NCBI RefSeq assembly: GCF_007713735.2
Contig: NZ_VMNW02000043.1
Span: 1-64,000 of the forward strand
DNA length: 64,000 nucleotides
Reading direction: 5' to 3'
Origin: Amycolatopsis acidicola
GTDB taxonomy: Bacteria; Actinomycetota; Actinomycetes; Mycobacteriales; Pseudonocardiaceae
In this document: in pieces, positions 1-9,742 of the stretch
How the letters are laid out: every line of letters begins with the position of its first letter
How positions within the stretch are numbered: the first letter of the stretch is position 1
Program-made: the position numbers and the translations under genes
Notes under the pieces: model-generated
Told to the model about the DNA's origin: nothing
Databases searched by the model: none
Seen by the model: only the letters and a program-made list of their open reading frames with translations

Positions 1-56
1 GTGGAGGGGTGTGGTCGGTGGGACGGCTCGCTTCGCGTTGCCGGGCGGCGGAAGGT

Positions 57-94
57 GGGGTGGTGGTCGCCGGGTGGCCACTCGCCACCACCCC
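57..94 (-). terminator. Hairpin after the methyltransferase gene
   Basis: A 10-bp perfect stem (GGGGTGGTGG at 57-66 with CCACCACCCC at 85-94) encloses an 18-nt loop just beyond the stop codon of the minus-strand methyltransferase gene. It has no U-tract, as is common in high-GC actinobacteria. Nothing else is seen in the first 100 bases. Confidence 0.5.
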
Positions 95-100
95 CGGCAC

Positions 101-898
101 TCAGGGCGTCGCGAGGATCTCGCCGTGGAGGATGGTGAACCAGCCGTCCTCCGTGGCGGCCCACTCCCGCCAGCCCGCCGAGATCCGCTCCAGGTCCGCG
201 CGCGTCGCGTAGCCGTAGGAGATCGCTTGCCCGGCGATCGCCGAGTCGACGATGCGGTCGGCCCACATCCCGCCCCACCATTGGCGCGCTTCGGGAGTCG
301 CGTAGCACCACACGGACGCGGTGGGCACGACGTCGCTGAAACCCGCCTCCCGCGCCCACGACAACAGGCGCCGTCCCGCGTCCGGCTCGCCGCCGTTGTG
401 CCGCGCGGTGCGCCGGTACAACGCGAGCCAGGCATCGAGCGCCGGGTTTTCCGGGTACCACGTCATCGCCGCGTAGTCGGCGTCGCGCGCGGCGACCACG
501 CCGTCCGGTTTGCACACCCGCCCCATCTCGCGCAGCGCCTGCACGGGGTCGTGCACATGTTGCAGCACCTGGTGCGCGTGCACGACGTCGAACCGGTCAT
601 CCGCGAACTCCAGCGCGTGCACATCCGCCGTCTCGAACCGGACGTTCGCCACCTTCCGCTCCGCAGCCGTGTGTTCGGCCAGCGCCAGCGCCGAGGACTC
701 CGGCTCGATCGCGGTCACCTCGCCGGGCGCCACGAGCCCAGCCAGGTCCGCGGTGATCGTGCCCGGCCCACACCCCACGTCGAGCAGCGACTGGCCCGCT
801 TTCAGGTGCGGGACAAGGTAAGCGGCGGAGTTCTCCGCCGTCCGGTTGCTGTGCGAGCGGAGCACCGCCTCGTGGTGCCCGTGGGTGTAGATCGGCAT
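101..898 (-). CDS. Class I SAM-dependent methyltransferase
   Basis: A 265-residue soluble methyltransferase of the UbiE/Methyltransf_11 type. The SAM-binding glycine motif LLDVGCGPG lies at residues 38-46, an acidic residue that would hold the ribose (AIEPES) follows strand 2, and VLQHVHDP lies at about 111-118. The ORF stays open upstream, but its extension runs into the neighbouring protease gene and has no protein-like composition, so the ATG at 898 is taken as the start. It is the third gene of a minus-strand run after a TetR regulator and a CPBP protease, 10 nt behind the protease stop. The substrate cannot be told from sequence. Confidence 0.85.
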   Translation of the reverse strand: MPIYTHGHHEAVLRSHSNRTAENSAAYLVPHLKAGQSLLDVGCGPGTITADLAGLVAPGEVTAIEPESSALALAEHTAAERKVANVRFETADVHALEFADDRFDVVHAHQVLQHVHDPVQALREMGRVCKPDGVVAARDADYAAMTWYPENPALDAWLALYRRTARHNGGEPDAGRRLLSWAREAGFSDVVPTASVWCYATPEARQWWGGMWADRIVDSAIAGQAISYGYATRADLERISAGWREWAATEDGWFTILHGEILATP

Positions 899-908
899 GC
901 CCCGGACG

Positions 909-1754
909 CTACCCCGCGGCGATGAGCAGGGCCGACACAGCGCCGAGATCACCGAAGACGTGGATGACCAGGTTCCAGGCCATACCCCGGTTCTGGAGCA
1001 TCGCCGCCGCGCACACCGCGCCGTACGCGGCCGTGAAAAGCACACCGGTCAAACCACCCGGGCTTCCCGTGATGTGCCCGGCCCCGAACACGGCACACGA
1101 CATCACGACCGCGCCCGCGGTCCCGAGCAGCGGCCGGGCGGTCCCGATCAAAGCGTGGCGGTACAACAACTCCTCGCACAGGGCGTTCACCACCGCGCCG
1201 GCCAGCATGACCGGCAACCAGGCGAGCACGAGCCGGACCGTGCCAGGACCGGCTTTCGCCAGCACGGCCGGATCCGACAGGAACAGGACCAGCACGGCCA
1301 CGATCACGATCGGCCCGAGCAAACCCCAGCGCAGCAAGGGAACCGGGCTCCGCGCGTTGAGGCTGCCGACGCGGATGAGCAGGTTTTCCCGCGACCAGCG
1401 CCGGCGCGCCGCGATCACCGCGAGCAACGCCACCGACGAGAGCTTGAACGCGTTGACGACCAGGAAAGCCACCGCGACCGGAAGCGTGCCGGCCCAGGAA
1501 CCGGTCAGCGCAGCCGAAACCCAGCCGAACACCGACAGCGCCCCCAGCGCCAGCACCAGATCCGTCGCCGCGTCCCAGCGGCCCCGGCACGCCCACGCCA
1601 GCACGAACAACAGCACCGTGGTCGAGGCGCCCGCCGCCACCTGCCAGGTGCCGGCCAGCTGGACCGCGAGGCTGTTGACCAGCAGGAGCCCGACCGCGCC
1701 CGCGGTGACCCCCAGCGGCGTCCGGTTTTTCGTCGTGGTGATCGCGGTGGCCAT
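909..1754 (-). CDS. CPBP family intramembrane metalloprotease
   Basis: A 281-residue polytopic membrane protein with about eight hydrophobic segments. It carries the three CPBP/Abi (Rce1-like) motifs expected to bind the catalytic metal: EELLYR at 194-199, FGAGH at 223-227 and a third His in IHVFGD at about 265. Family members cleave within or near the membrane; bacterial ones are linked to bacteriocin self-immunity or protein maturation, but most have no known substrate. It sits 12 nt downstream of the TetR gene and just upstream of a methyltransferase gene, so a TetR-controlled three-gene operon is likely. Its biological role is open. Confidence 0.85.
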   Translation of the reverse strand: MATAITTTKNRTPLGVTAGAVGLLLVNSLAVQLAGTWQVAAGASTTVLLFVLAWACRGRWDAATDLVLALGALSVFGWVSAALTGSWAGTLPVAVAFLVVNAFKLSSVALLAVIAARRRWSRENLLIRVGSLNARSPVPLLRWGLLGPIVIVAVLVLFLSDPAVLAKAGPGTVRLVLAWLPVMLAGAVVNALCEELLYRHALIGTARPLLGTAGAVVMSCAVFGAGHITGSPGGLTGVLFTAAYGAVCAAAMLQNRGMAWNLVIHVFGDLGAVSALLIAAG

Positions 1755-1766
1755 CCTGGTTCCCCC

Positions 1767-2357
1767 TCAGGTTCCGGCACCGAACAGGTAAGCCTCGAGC
1801 AGCCGCGCGGCCTGTTCGCGCGTGATCAGCTCGGGCGAGGTCAGCAGGTTGAGCGTGAGCCCATTGACGTACGCGGCGAGCCCGGCCGCGACCTCGTCGA
1901 GGTCACCCGCCTGCCCCAGGCTCCCCAACTCGCGGAGATCGGCCACGACGCGGCGGAAGAACTGCTGCATCTCGGCGTTCTGCTTGCGCAGCACGGCGGC
2001 CAGCGCGGGGTCGAACTTGGCGTGGTGCACGAACTCCAGCCAGATGCCGAGTTCCCGCGCGGTGTCGTCGCGCAGCGGCAGGAACTCCGCGAGCATCGCC
2101 GAAACCCGCCTGCGCACGTCCGGCTCCTCGGCGGCCTGGCGCACGCGGGCGGCGACGCGTTCCGACAGCGACGTCAGCGCGAACTCGTGCAATTCGGCCT
2201 GGGTGCGGAAGAAATGCCGGATCGAGCCCGCCGACAACCCGGTTTCGGCGGCCACCCCGCGCACCGACGCGCCCTGGAACCCGCTCCGCTCCAGGAGCCG
2301 CCACACCGCGTCGACGATTTCCCGCCGCCGGGCGTCCTGGTCGATCGTGCGCACCAT
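1767..2357 (-). CDS. TetR family transcriptional regulator
   Basis: A 196-residue regulator with an N-terminal helix-turn-helix at about residues 20-45 (SVRGVAAETGLSAGSIRHFF) and an all-helical ligand domain. The frame is open six residues further upstream, but the ATG at 2357 starts right at the edge of a near-perfect palindrome and is preferred. That palindrome covers the promoter, so the protein probably represses itself together with the CPBP protease and methyltransferase genes downstream. The C-terminal domain resembles the BetI/TetR_C_6 type. The effector is unknown. Confidence 0.9.
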   Translation of the reverse strand: MVRTIDQDARRREIVDAVWRLLERSGFQGASVRGVAAETGLSAGSIRHFFRTQAELHEFALTSLSERVAARVRQAAEEPDVRRRVSAMLAEFLPLRDDTARELGIWLEFVHHAKFDPALAAVLRKQNAEMQQFFRRVVADLRELGSLGQAGDLDEVAAGLAAYVNGLTLNLLTSPELITREQAARLLEAYLFGAGT

Positions 2358-2393
2358 GGTTTCAAAGTAACACACCTGTGCTAGTTTGAAACC
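2358..2393 (-). promoter_or_regulatory. 36-bp palindromic operator of the TetR operon
   Basis: Outer arms GGTTTCAAA (2358-2366) and TTTGAAACC (2385-2393) match perfectly, and the inner arms TAACACA/TGTGCTA nearly so. Counting both halves, 15 of 18 positions are symmetric. The palindrome begins directly beside the tetR start codon, where the promoter must lie. This is the size and position expected of an autoregulatory TetR operator. Confidence 0.75.
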
Positions 2394-2402
2394 CCCGGTG
2401 TG

Positions 2403-2939
2403 TCAGCGGCGTTTCCAGGTCAGCTCGATGTCCATTGTGGACAGCCAGTCCCGGAGCTTGTGCCCGTGCGCGGCCAGCCCCGCCACGGTGGTGTAGGTGA
2501 TCTCCAGCGCGCGGCGGGCGGCCGCGGGGCTGAGCAGCCCGGCGCCTGCCGCGGCGAGCAGCTCGTCGGTGTCGAGCACCTCGAGCCCGCGCCCTTCGCG
2601 GACCACCAGGTCGAGGTACAGATCCGTGGACCGCCAGACGTCGCCGTCGACCTCGACGTCCACCACGTCGACGTAGAAGTCCTGGTCGCGTTCGTAGCCG
2701 GGGTTGAACCAGAAATCCGTCAGCCGCAGGCCGAGCGCGGGCAGCAGCCAGGATTCCAGGTAGCGGAAGTTCGGGCGGCCGGGCGCGGGGCGGGCGACGT
2801 AGAGGCCGAACGGCTCGACGCGGTACTCCTCGACCGCCCGCACGTGTCCCTTGGGGTCGACGTTCGTCCGGTTCGCGACATCGAAGACCTCTGTCTTCGG
2901 CGGGTGGATCGTCTCCGCGTCAGCTGCCATGTCCGACAT
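2403..2939 (-). CDS. DUF402 domain protein
   Basis: A 178-residue protein of the DUF402 family (FomD-like/nucleoside-diphosphate hydrolase fold). The conserved core holds the Trp/Tyr/Asp-rich stretch FWFNPGYERD near residues 77-86, followed by the acidic DVVDVEVDGDVW and DLYLDLVV strands, which in characterised members bind divalent metal at the nucleotide site. The ATG at 2939 is chosen; a second in-frame ATG at 2930 and one at 2984 are possible. It is divergent from the PucR regulator gene, with about 50 bp between, and its stop lies 10 nt beyond the TetR operator. The physiological substrate is not evident. Confidence 0.8.
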   Translation of the reverse strand: MSDMAADAETIHPPKTEVFDVANRTNVDPKGHVRAVEEYRVEPFGLYVARPAPGRPNFRYLESWLLPALGLRLTDFWFNPGYERDQDFYVDVVDVEVDGDVWRSTDLYLDLVVREGRGLEVLDTDELLAAAGAGLLSPAAARRALEITYTTVAGLAAHGHKLRDWLSTMDIELTWKRR

Positions 2940-2990
2940 CTTCGCGGGTTTACAGGCCGGACACGAGTGTAACGGCGATAGCATGATCGG

Positions 2991-4250
2991 ATGGTGGAGG
3001 AAGCGGTCGTCTACGAGCACGTCGCCCGCCTCGCGCGCGGGCTCGGCGGCCAGATCGACGAGCTGACCGCGGACCTCGTCGCCCTCTACGCGCGCGAGCT
3101 GCCGCATCTGGTGTACGACGACGAGAGCGTCGTCAGCCTGCTTTCCGCCAGCCTGTACCAGAACATCGACACGGCGCTGCGCATCTTCCAGCACGGCATC
3201 GACCCGGCGCGGGTCGAGGCGCCCGCGGCGGCGATGGAGTACGCGCGGCGCCTGGCTCAGCGCGGCACCCCCGTCATCGACCTCATCCGCGCCTACTACC
3301 TCGGCCAGACGGCGATCCTCAACCACGCCCTGCACGAGGCCACCCAGCAGGCCATGGACCGCGAGCTGCTGGGCGCGATGATGAGCCGCGCGCTGACCGT
3401 CACGTTCAGCTTCATCGACCGCGTGACCCAGCAGGTCGTCTCGGCGTACCAAGAGGAACGCGATCGCTGGCTGCTCAACCGCAGCGCCGTGCGCGCGGCC
3501 AGGGTGCGCGCACTGCTGGCCGGCGGCGGTCACGAGGTCGACGCCAGCGAGCAGGCGCTGGGCCACCGGCTGCGCGGCGGCCAGCTCGCCGCGATCATCT
3601 GGTTCTCCGCCGAGCCTGGGCAGGGCAACGTGCTGGGCACGCTCGAAGGGGTGGCCACCGAAATCGGCGGGACACTGCCCGCCTCCGGCCCGCCTTTGGT
3701 CGTTCCGTACGACTCGTTGTGCGCCTGGGTCTGGTATCCGCTGGAGCGCCCGGTGCTGCCGGACGAGGAGCAGGTGCGCAAGGTCCTGGAGCGGACGGAT
3801 CCCAAGGTCCGGCTGGTCGCGGGCGATCCGGGGGAGGGGATCGAGGGATTCCGCCGGAGCCACCGCCAGGCGCTGCGGGTGCACGCGCTGGCCACGGCGG
3901 CGGGCGAGGACTGCGACCGGTTGCTGACCTTCCGCGACGTCGGCGCCCTTTCCCTGATGACCTCCGACATGGCGGCCGCCCGCGGCTGGGTCGTGGACAC
4001 CCTCGGCGCGCTGGCCACCGACGACGAGGCGCACGAACGCCTGCGGGACACGCTGCGGGTCTTCCTGGAGAGCGGTTCGAGCTACACGGCCGCCGCCGCG
4101 CGGCTCACCATGCACAAGAACTCGGTGCAGTACCGCGTGCGCAAGGCGGAGGAGGCGCTGGGACGCCCGGTCGGCGGGCATCGCCTGGACGTGGAGCTGG
4201 CCCTGAAGCTGTGCGACAGGCTCGGCTCGGCCGTGCTCGTCGCCGACTGA
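2991..4250 (+). CDS. PucR family transcriptional regulator
   Basis: A 419-residue regulator. The N-terminal half (about 1-160) is an all-helical sensor like that of RsbRD/PucR proteins, the middle is a degenerate GGDEF-like (CdaR) domain, and the C-terminal PucR helix-turn-helix spans about 345-410 (SSYTAAAARLTMHKNSVQYR). PucR proteins usually activate catabolic genes. The start ATG is preceded by TAGCAT at 2979-2984 with 6 nt between, giving a probable leaderless transcript. It is divergent from the DUF402 gene and is followed by a long repeat array rather than an obvious target gene, so its target is unclear. Confidence 0.9.
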   Translation: MVEEAVVYEHVARLARGLGGQIDELTADLVALYARELPHLVYDDESVVSLLSASLYQNIDTALRIFQHGIDPARVEAPAAAMEYARRLAQRGTPVIDLIRAYYLGQTAILNHALHEATQQAMDRELLGAMMSRALTVTFSFIDRVTQQVVSAYQEERDRWLLNRSAVRAARVRALLAGGGHEVDASEQALGHRLRGGQLAAIIWFSAEPGQGNVLGTLEGVATEIGGTLPASGPPLVVPYDSLCAWVWYPLERPVLPDEEQVRKVLERTDPKVRLVAGDPGEGIEGFRRSHRQALRVHALATAAGEDCDRLLTFRDVGALSLMTSDMAAARGWVVDTLGALATDDEAHERLRDTLRVFLESGSSYTAAAARLTMHKNSVQYRVRKAEEALGRPVGGHRLDVELALKLCDRLGSAVLVAD

Positions 4251-4297
4251 CGCACGGAGAAACCTCTCTTTCCGCCCCGCGATGCAAAAACCGGGCG

Positions 4298-4514
4298 GCG
4301 AACACGTCCACGGGGGCGGCCAACTCGTGCGCGGGAGCGGCCAACACGTGCACAGGGGCGGCCAACTCGTGCGCGGTGGCGGCCAACACGTGTTCACGGT
4401 GGCGGCCAACATGTGCGCGGTGGCGGTCAACTCGTGCGCGGGGGCGGCCGACTCGTGCGCGGGAGCGGCCAACATGTGCACGGGAGCGGCCAACTCGTGC
4501 GCCGAAGGGCAAAC
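4298..4514. repeat. Tandem array of 21-bp repeats, 11 units
   Basis: The hexamer GCCAAC (or the one-base variants GCGAAC, GTCAAC, GCCGAC, GCAAAC) recurs at 4298, 4319, 4340, 4361, 4382, 4405, 4426, 4447, 4468, 4489 and 4509. The spacing is exactly 21 bp except for one 23 and one 20. Each is followed by a variable CGTG-rich stretch. The array starts about 50 bp after the pucR stop. It is non-coding by my reading, although it stays open in several frames because 21 is a multiple of 3. The same unit, in another arrangement, occurs near 21.9 kb. Confidence 0.95.
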
Positions 4515-4729
4515 CGGGTGCCCGGCGGGCGCTGTTGATCTTCCGGATTACTCGCGCCGCATTAACCCGTTCGGTGGATCCGGCGGTTTCCGATTTTTCG
4601 CCGGGTGCGCGCCGAGGGGGTCAGGCGTCCCGGTCAGGTGGGGTTTTCGGTCTTTCGTACCAGTCAGCGGAGTGATCGTTGGGCCGTTGGCACGAAGCGA
4701 TCGCGATTATTCCGGTTTACGATCCGAGT
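4515..4729. other. Intergenic stretch with no recognised gene
   Basis: After the repeat array there are about 215 bp with lower GC and several T-runs. I see no convincing coding frame. Its 3' end carries TACGAT at 4718-4723, 6 nt before the ATG of the next gene, which looks like an actinobacterial -10 box of a leaderless promoter. Confidence 0.5.
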
Positions 4730-4987
4730 ATGGGGAACGTCATCCACGCCGAGCCGACCGAAGTGGTGGCGGTCGTCCGCCTCCGTCGTGGCGTGGCGGG
4801 CGAGCGTAAACGGGTGTGTCACATCGTCCCGATTCCCGACGCGGGCCCCATTCCCGAATACCTGACCGCGCTCTGCGGCGAGTTCATCGTGCCCGGTGAC
4901 GCCGAGGTACTCGACCGGATCTGCGGAATGCCCTGCGAGGCCTGCCTGACCCGCTCGGCCCGCCGGGCGCGGCGCCTGCCGCACTGA
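4730..4987 (+). CDS. Small Cys-rich hypothetical protein
   Basis: An 85-residue protein I cannot assign. It has five cysteines (30, 49, 65, 69, 72) plus His31, and the C-terminal cluster CGMPCEAC followed by a basic tail (RSARRARRLPH) suggests a small zinc-binding, perhaps nucleic-acid-binding, protein. The ATG at 4730 is chosen because TACGAT lies 6 nt upstream, giving a leaderless transcript, and because codon use changes there; an upstream GTG is less likely. It ends 51 nt before uvrB but uvrB has its own promoter. The PCEAC motif recurs in the tail of the RNase HI encoded at 34.5 kb. Confidence 0.7.
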   Translation: MGNVIHAEPTEVVAVVRLRRGVAGERKRVCHIVPIPDAGPIPEYLTALCGEFIVPGDAEVLDRICGMPCEACLTRSARRARRLPH

Positions 4988-5009
4988 GCCGGCGGCGCCG
5001 CGCCGGAAA

Positions 5010-5032
5010 TTGTCGGTGGGTGCTCGTACGCT
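5010..5032 (+). promoter_or_regulatory. PafBC-type DNA-damage promoter of uvrB
   Basis: TTGTCGGTG (5010-5018), 8 nt, then TACGCT (5027-5032) matches the mycobacterial RecA-independent damage promoter TTGTCRGTG-N8-TANNNT at every defined position. The GTG of uvrB starts 7 nt after the -10 element, so the message is probably leaderless. The family knowledge (RecA-NDp motif, activated by the WYL proteins PafBC) comes from mycobacteria; its use here is inferred. Confidence 0.88.
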
Positions 5033-5038
5033 GGAGCC

Positions 5039-7198
<2,160 letters not shown>

Positions 7199-7205
7199 GG
7201 AGCGC

Positions 7206-7234
7206 GGCATCGGGCCTGCCGGAGGCCCGATGCC
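7206..7234 (+). terminator. Terminator hairpin after uvrB
   Basis: A perfect 12-bp stem (GGCATCGGGCCT 7206-7217 with AGGCCCGATGCC 7223-7234) and a 5-nt loop start 7 nt after the uvrB stop. There is no U-run. The remaining 165 bp to the next (minus-strand) gene show nothing clear. Confidence 0.75.
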
Positions 7235-7401
7235 GGGCCGTGCTCGGCGGCTGGTGGCCGCCACCGGCCGCGTCGGCGGCGGCGAACCGGCGGCGCGGGC
7301 TCGCCGCGGCGACCTCGCCTGGCCACTTTGCCGCCGTGGTCTCGACAGGTCGGCCCGCCGGAACCTCGAAGACTTCGACGGCAAGCCGATCACCGCCGAC
7401 A

Positions 7402-7743
7402 TCAGGCTTCCGGCGCCGCCGCCCCCTCCTCGGCAGGAGCCTCCGGTGCAGGAGCCCGCACCGTCCATACCGAAGTGAAGTCCGGGTCCACCACCACCTC
7501 GCCGGTGGTGCGCAGCCGGTATTCGCCGGGCCGGGCGTGGTCGTAGGCATCCGGCTCGGCGGGCAGGGTGAACGGCTCGTCGTGCCGTGGCAGCGCGATG
7601 GTCACCACGGAGTCGTCCACGGCGGTCACCACCCCGCACTCCTCCAGCTCCCGCAGCGGCGAACCGTCGTCCGCCACGTAGCGCACACTGAACAGCAGCC
7701 GTTTCCCGACGAGGTCCCCGAGTTCCGTCACCATGACGGGCAT
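7402..7743 (-). CDS. Hypothetical protein
   Basis: A 113-residue protein with no domain I can name. It looks like a small all-beta protein: alternating hydrophobic strands (KRLLFSVRYVADDG, CGVVTAVDDSVVTIAL, TGEVVVDPDFTSVWTV) followed by an Ala/Glu/Pro-rich disordered tail. There is no signal peptide or membrane segment. Two starts are possible, ATG at 7743 or at 7734. It is the last of several minus-strand genes and converges on uvrB. The reading frame has typical high-GC third-position bias, which supports it as a real gene. Confidence 0.7.
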   Translation of the reverse strand: MPVMVTELGDLVGKRLLFSVRYVADDGSPLRELEECGVVTAVDDSVVTIALPRHDEPFTLPAEPDAYDHARPGEYRLRTTGEVVVDPDFTSVWTVRAPAPEAPAEEGAAAPEA

Positions 7744-7780
7744 CGTGGCAGCCCGGGGCGCTCTCCCGCAGGAAAACCGG

Positions 7781-8515
7781 TCAGGCCGCTGAAGCGCCGT
7801 CTTTGGCGGGAGTCTCGCGCGCCCGGTCGATGTCCGGGCCGCGGTACCGCTCCTCCGGGATGCGGGCGAGCGTAGAGGGGTGCACCCGCGGCCCCAGCCC
7901 GTAAAGCTGCTGGAAGCTCATGATCAGCGGCCGCCACGCGTCGGGGTCGATGTGGTTTTCCTTGTCCGCCACCCGGATCTCGTCGTGCACGAAGACCCGC
8001 TGCACCCGCGCCTCGACCGCGAGAATGCCGGACGGCCCCGCCGGAACGCCCGCTGCCCGCACGCTCGCCCCGACGGGGTGGGTCTCCTCGATCACCACTT
8101 CCATCGCCACCGGGCATTCCGCGACCCGCGGCGCCCCGACCGTCTCCGACGCCACCGGCGTCAGCCCCGCCCGGCCGAACTTGTCCCCGACGTGGAAGTA
8201 CCCGCGTCGCTGTTTGCCCGGCGGCACGGGATCGGAGCCGGTCGTGAGGGCGAGCCTGTCCACCTCGGGCGCGAGCGCCGCCGAGGGCAGGTTCAGCACC
8301 GCTTCGCCGGTGCGCAGCAGGTTCTCCGTCGTCCGCGACGAGCGCGCGATGCCGAGCACGGCCCGCCAGCCGAGCCAGAACACCGACGAAATCGGGGCCA
8401 GGTTCGCAGTGCCGTCCTCGTTCTCGGTCGACACCAGGACCACCGGGGTGCCGAAGTACAGGATGCCGGGCTCGATCGCGCTGTGCGCGGGAATCTCCTG
8501 GGTCACGCGCTCCAC
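7781..8515 (-). CDS. Flavin reductase-like domain protein
   Basis: A 244-residue soluble protein of the DIM6/NTAB flavin reductase family (split-barrel FMN-binding fold). The N-terminal signature runs PVVLVSTENEDGTANLAPISS (about 24-44), followed by SRTTENLLRTGEAVLNLPS, the usual FMN-contacting stretch. Members bind FMN and often supply reduced flavin to an oxygenase or act as an FMN-dependent oxidoreductase; no monooxygenase gene is nearby. The start is the GTG at 8515, chosen because the conserved fold begins about 20 residues later. Encoded on the same strand as a VOC protein 34 nt upstream. Confidence 0.85.
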   Translation of the reverse strand: MERVTQEIPAHSAIEPGILYFGTPVVLVSTENEDGTANLAPISSVFWLGWRAVLGIARSSRTTENLLRTGEAVLNLPSAALAPEVDRLALTTGSDPVPPGKQRRGYFHVGDKFGRAGLTPVASETVGAPRVAECPVAMEVVIEETHPVGASVRAAGVPAGPSGILAVEARVQRVFVHDEIRVADKENHIDPDAWRPLIMSFQQLYGLGPRVHPSTLARIPEERYRGPDIDRARETPAKDGASAA

Positions 8516-8549
8516 CGTGCCGAGGGCGCGCGCCCTCCGCTGGCGGGAA

Positions 8550-8921
8550 TCAGCCGCCGTTTTCCATCAGCCCGAAGATGTTGCCCTCCGTGTCCTGGCA
8601 GTACGCGAGCCAGCCGATGCCCGCGATCGACGTCTTCGGCACCACCACCGTTCCGCCGGCCTGCGTCACGCGGCGCGTGAACGTGTCCAGGTCGGACACT
8701 TGAATGGTGTTCGGGAAAGCGTTTACCGGCGCGTCGGTGACGGGCGGCGGGCCCTGCCGCTGCACGAGCCCGCCGTCGATGCCGGGCCCGTGCCCGGTGC
8801 TGATCAGCCAGTAGGGATTTTCGCCCCACCGTTCGAAGGACCACTCGAAAACGGTGGTGTAGAACGTGATCGCGCGCTCCGGCTCCGTCGCGTGGATCTC
8901 GAAGTGGACGGGACGAGGCAT
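8550..8921 (-). CDS. VOC family (glyoxalase/dioxygenase-like) protein
   Basis: A 123-residue vicinal-oxygen-chelate protein. The two beta-alpha-beta-beta-beta modules are visible: HFEIHATEPERAITFYTTVF at the N-terminus and the second half with QVSDLDTFTRRVTQAGG and the ending DTEGNIFGLME typical of the glyoxalase/bleomycin-resistance subgroup. Candidate metal ligands are His5 or His8 and the Glu of GLME. Start at the ATG at 8921; the longer ORF upstream has no conserved content. The function is not predictable: some relatives are thiol transferases, many have no known substrate. Confidence 0.85.
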   Translation of the reverse strand: MPRPVHFEIHATEPERAITFYTTVFEWSFERWGENPYWLISTGHGPGIDGGLVQRQGPPPVTDAPVNAFPNTIQVSDLDTFTRRVTQAGGTVVVPKTSIAGIGWLAYCQDTEGNIFGLMENGG

Positions 8922-8970
8922 CGGCGCCTCCAGGCGGAGCGGGGACGAGATCCGGCGATCGTACGCCCGC

Positions 8971-9723
8971 TCAGCCCCGTTCGAGCACCCGCCGCACATA
9001 TTCCCCGATCGACGCCAGCGTTTCCGGCGAGCTCCACATCGCTTCGACGGGACCGTCGTCGGCCGCGCGCTGCTCACCGATCCGCTCGTCGAACGGGTGG
9101 TGCAGCTGTGCTTTCGTGTGCGCGAACGCCCCTTCCGGCGCGGCCGCCAGCTCCAGCGCGACTTCCGTGGCCCGCGAAACCACCGCGTCCGGCGCCGCCA
9201 GTTCGTGCACGAGGTTCCGCGCGAGCGCGTCCGGCGCCGCGTACGTCCGGCCCGACAGCGCCAGCTCCGACAGCACCGGATCCCCGTAGGCGCAGCGCAG
9301 CACCTCGATCGCGACGAGCGGGAACGGCACCCCGACCGCCAGTTCGGTCAGTCCGAACCGGCCGGCGCCCGAGGCCATCACCCGCCGGTCACACGCCGCC
9401 GCCAGCACCGCGCCGCCCGCGATCGCGTGGCCGGTGACGGCGGCGACCGTGGGGCCGGGAAAGCCGAACACCGCGAGGAAAGCGTCCGAGAGCGCGGGCA
9501 GGAACTCCCGCACGTACGGCGCGCCGCCGTCGCGGATCCGCCGCAGGTCCACGCCGGCCGAGAACACCTTGGCGCTCCCGGCGAGCACCAGCGCCCGCGC
9601 CCCGGATTCGTCCACCTTGGCCGCCAGTTCGCGGCACAGCCCGGTGTCCAGCGCGTTCGCCTTGCCGTGTTCGAGGCGCAGGACGGCGACGGGCCCGGTC
9701 TTTTCGATCCTGATCGAGGTCAC
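8971..9723 (-). CDS. Enoyl-CoA hydratase/isomerase family protein
   Basis: A 250-residue crotonase-fold protein. The oxyanion-hole regions are present (SAKVFSAGVDLRRI and AVTGHAIAGGAVLAAACDRRVM), and the acyl-CoA binding core is intact. At the position of the first catalytic Glu of true hydratases the sequence reads AIAGGAVL, and the second acidic region reads GLTELAVGVPFP, so one glutamate is kept and the reaction may be isomerase- or hydrolase-like rather than hydration. The GTG start at 9723 is supported by the immediate beta-strand TSIRIEKTGPVAVL. It is encoded 19 nt downstream of the ABC permease gene on the same strand, so it may be co-transcribed. Confidence 0.88.
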   Translation of the reverse strand: MTSIRIEKTGPVAVLRLEHGKANALDTGLCRELAAKVDESGARALVLAGSAKVFSAGVDLRRIRDGGAPYVREFLPALSDAFLAVFGFPGPTVAAVTGHAIAGGAVLAAACDRRVMASGAGRFGLTELAVGVPFPLVAIEVLRCAYGDPVLSELALSGRTYAAPDALARNLVHELAAPDAVVSRATEVALELAAAPEGAFAHTKAQLHHPFDERIGEQRAADDGPVEAMWSSPETLASIGEYVRRVLERG

Positions 9724-9742
9724 GAAGGGAAGTCTAGAAAAC

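Noticed and set aside
2949..2973. Operator from the imperfect repeat GTTTACA...TGTAAC between the DUF402 and pucR genes
   Set aside because: Arms are short and unequal, and the spacing fits neither a promoter nor a typical regulator site well.
4298..4514. CRISPR array
   Set aside because: Units are contiguous 21-mers with no unique spacers and no cas genes nearby.
4282..4809. Open frame through the 21-bp repeat array that would encode a 7-residue repeat protein
   Set aside because: Because 21 is divisible by 3, several frames stay open on both strands. There is no ribosome site, the frame runs into the next gene out of register, and the downstream part has no protein-like composition.
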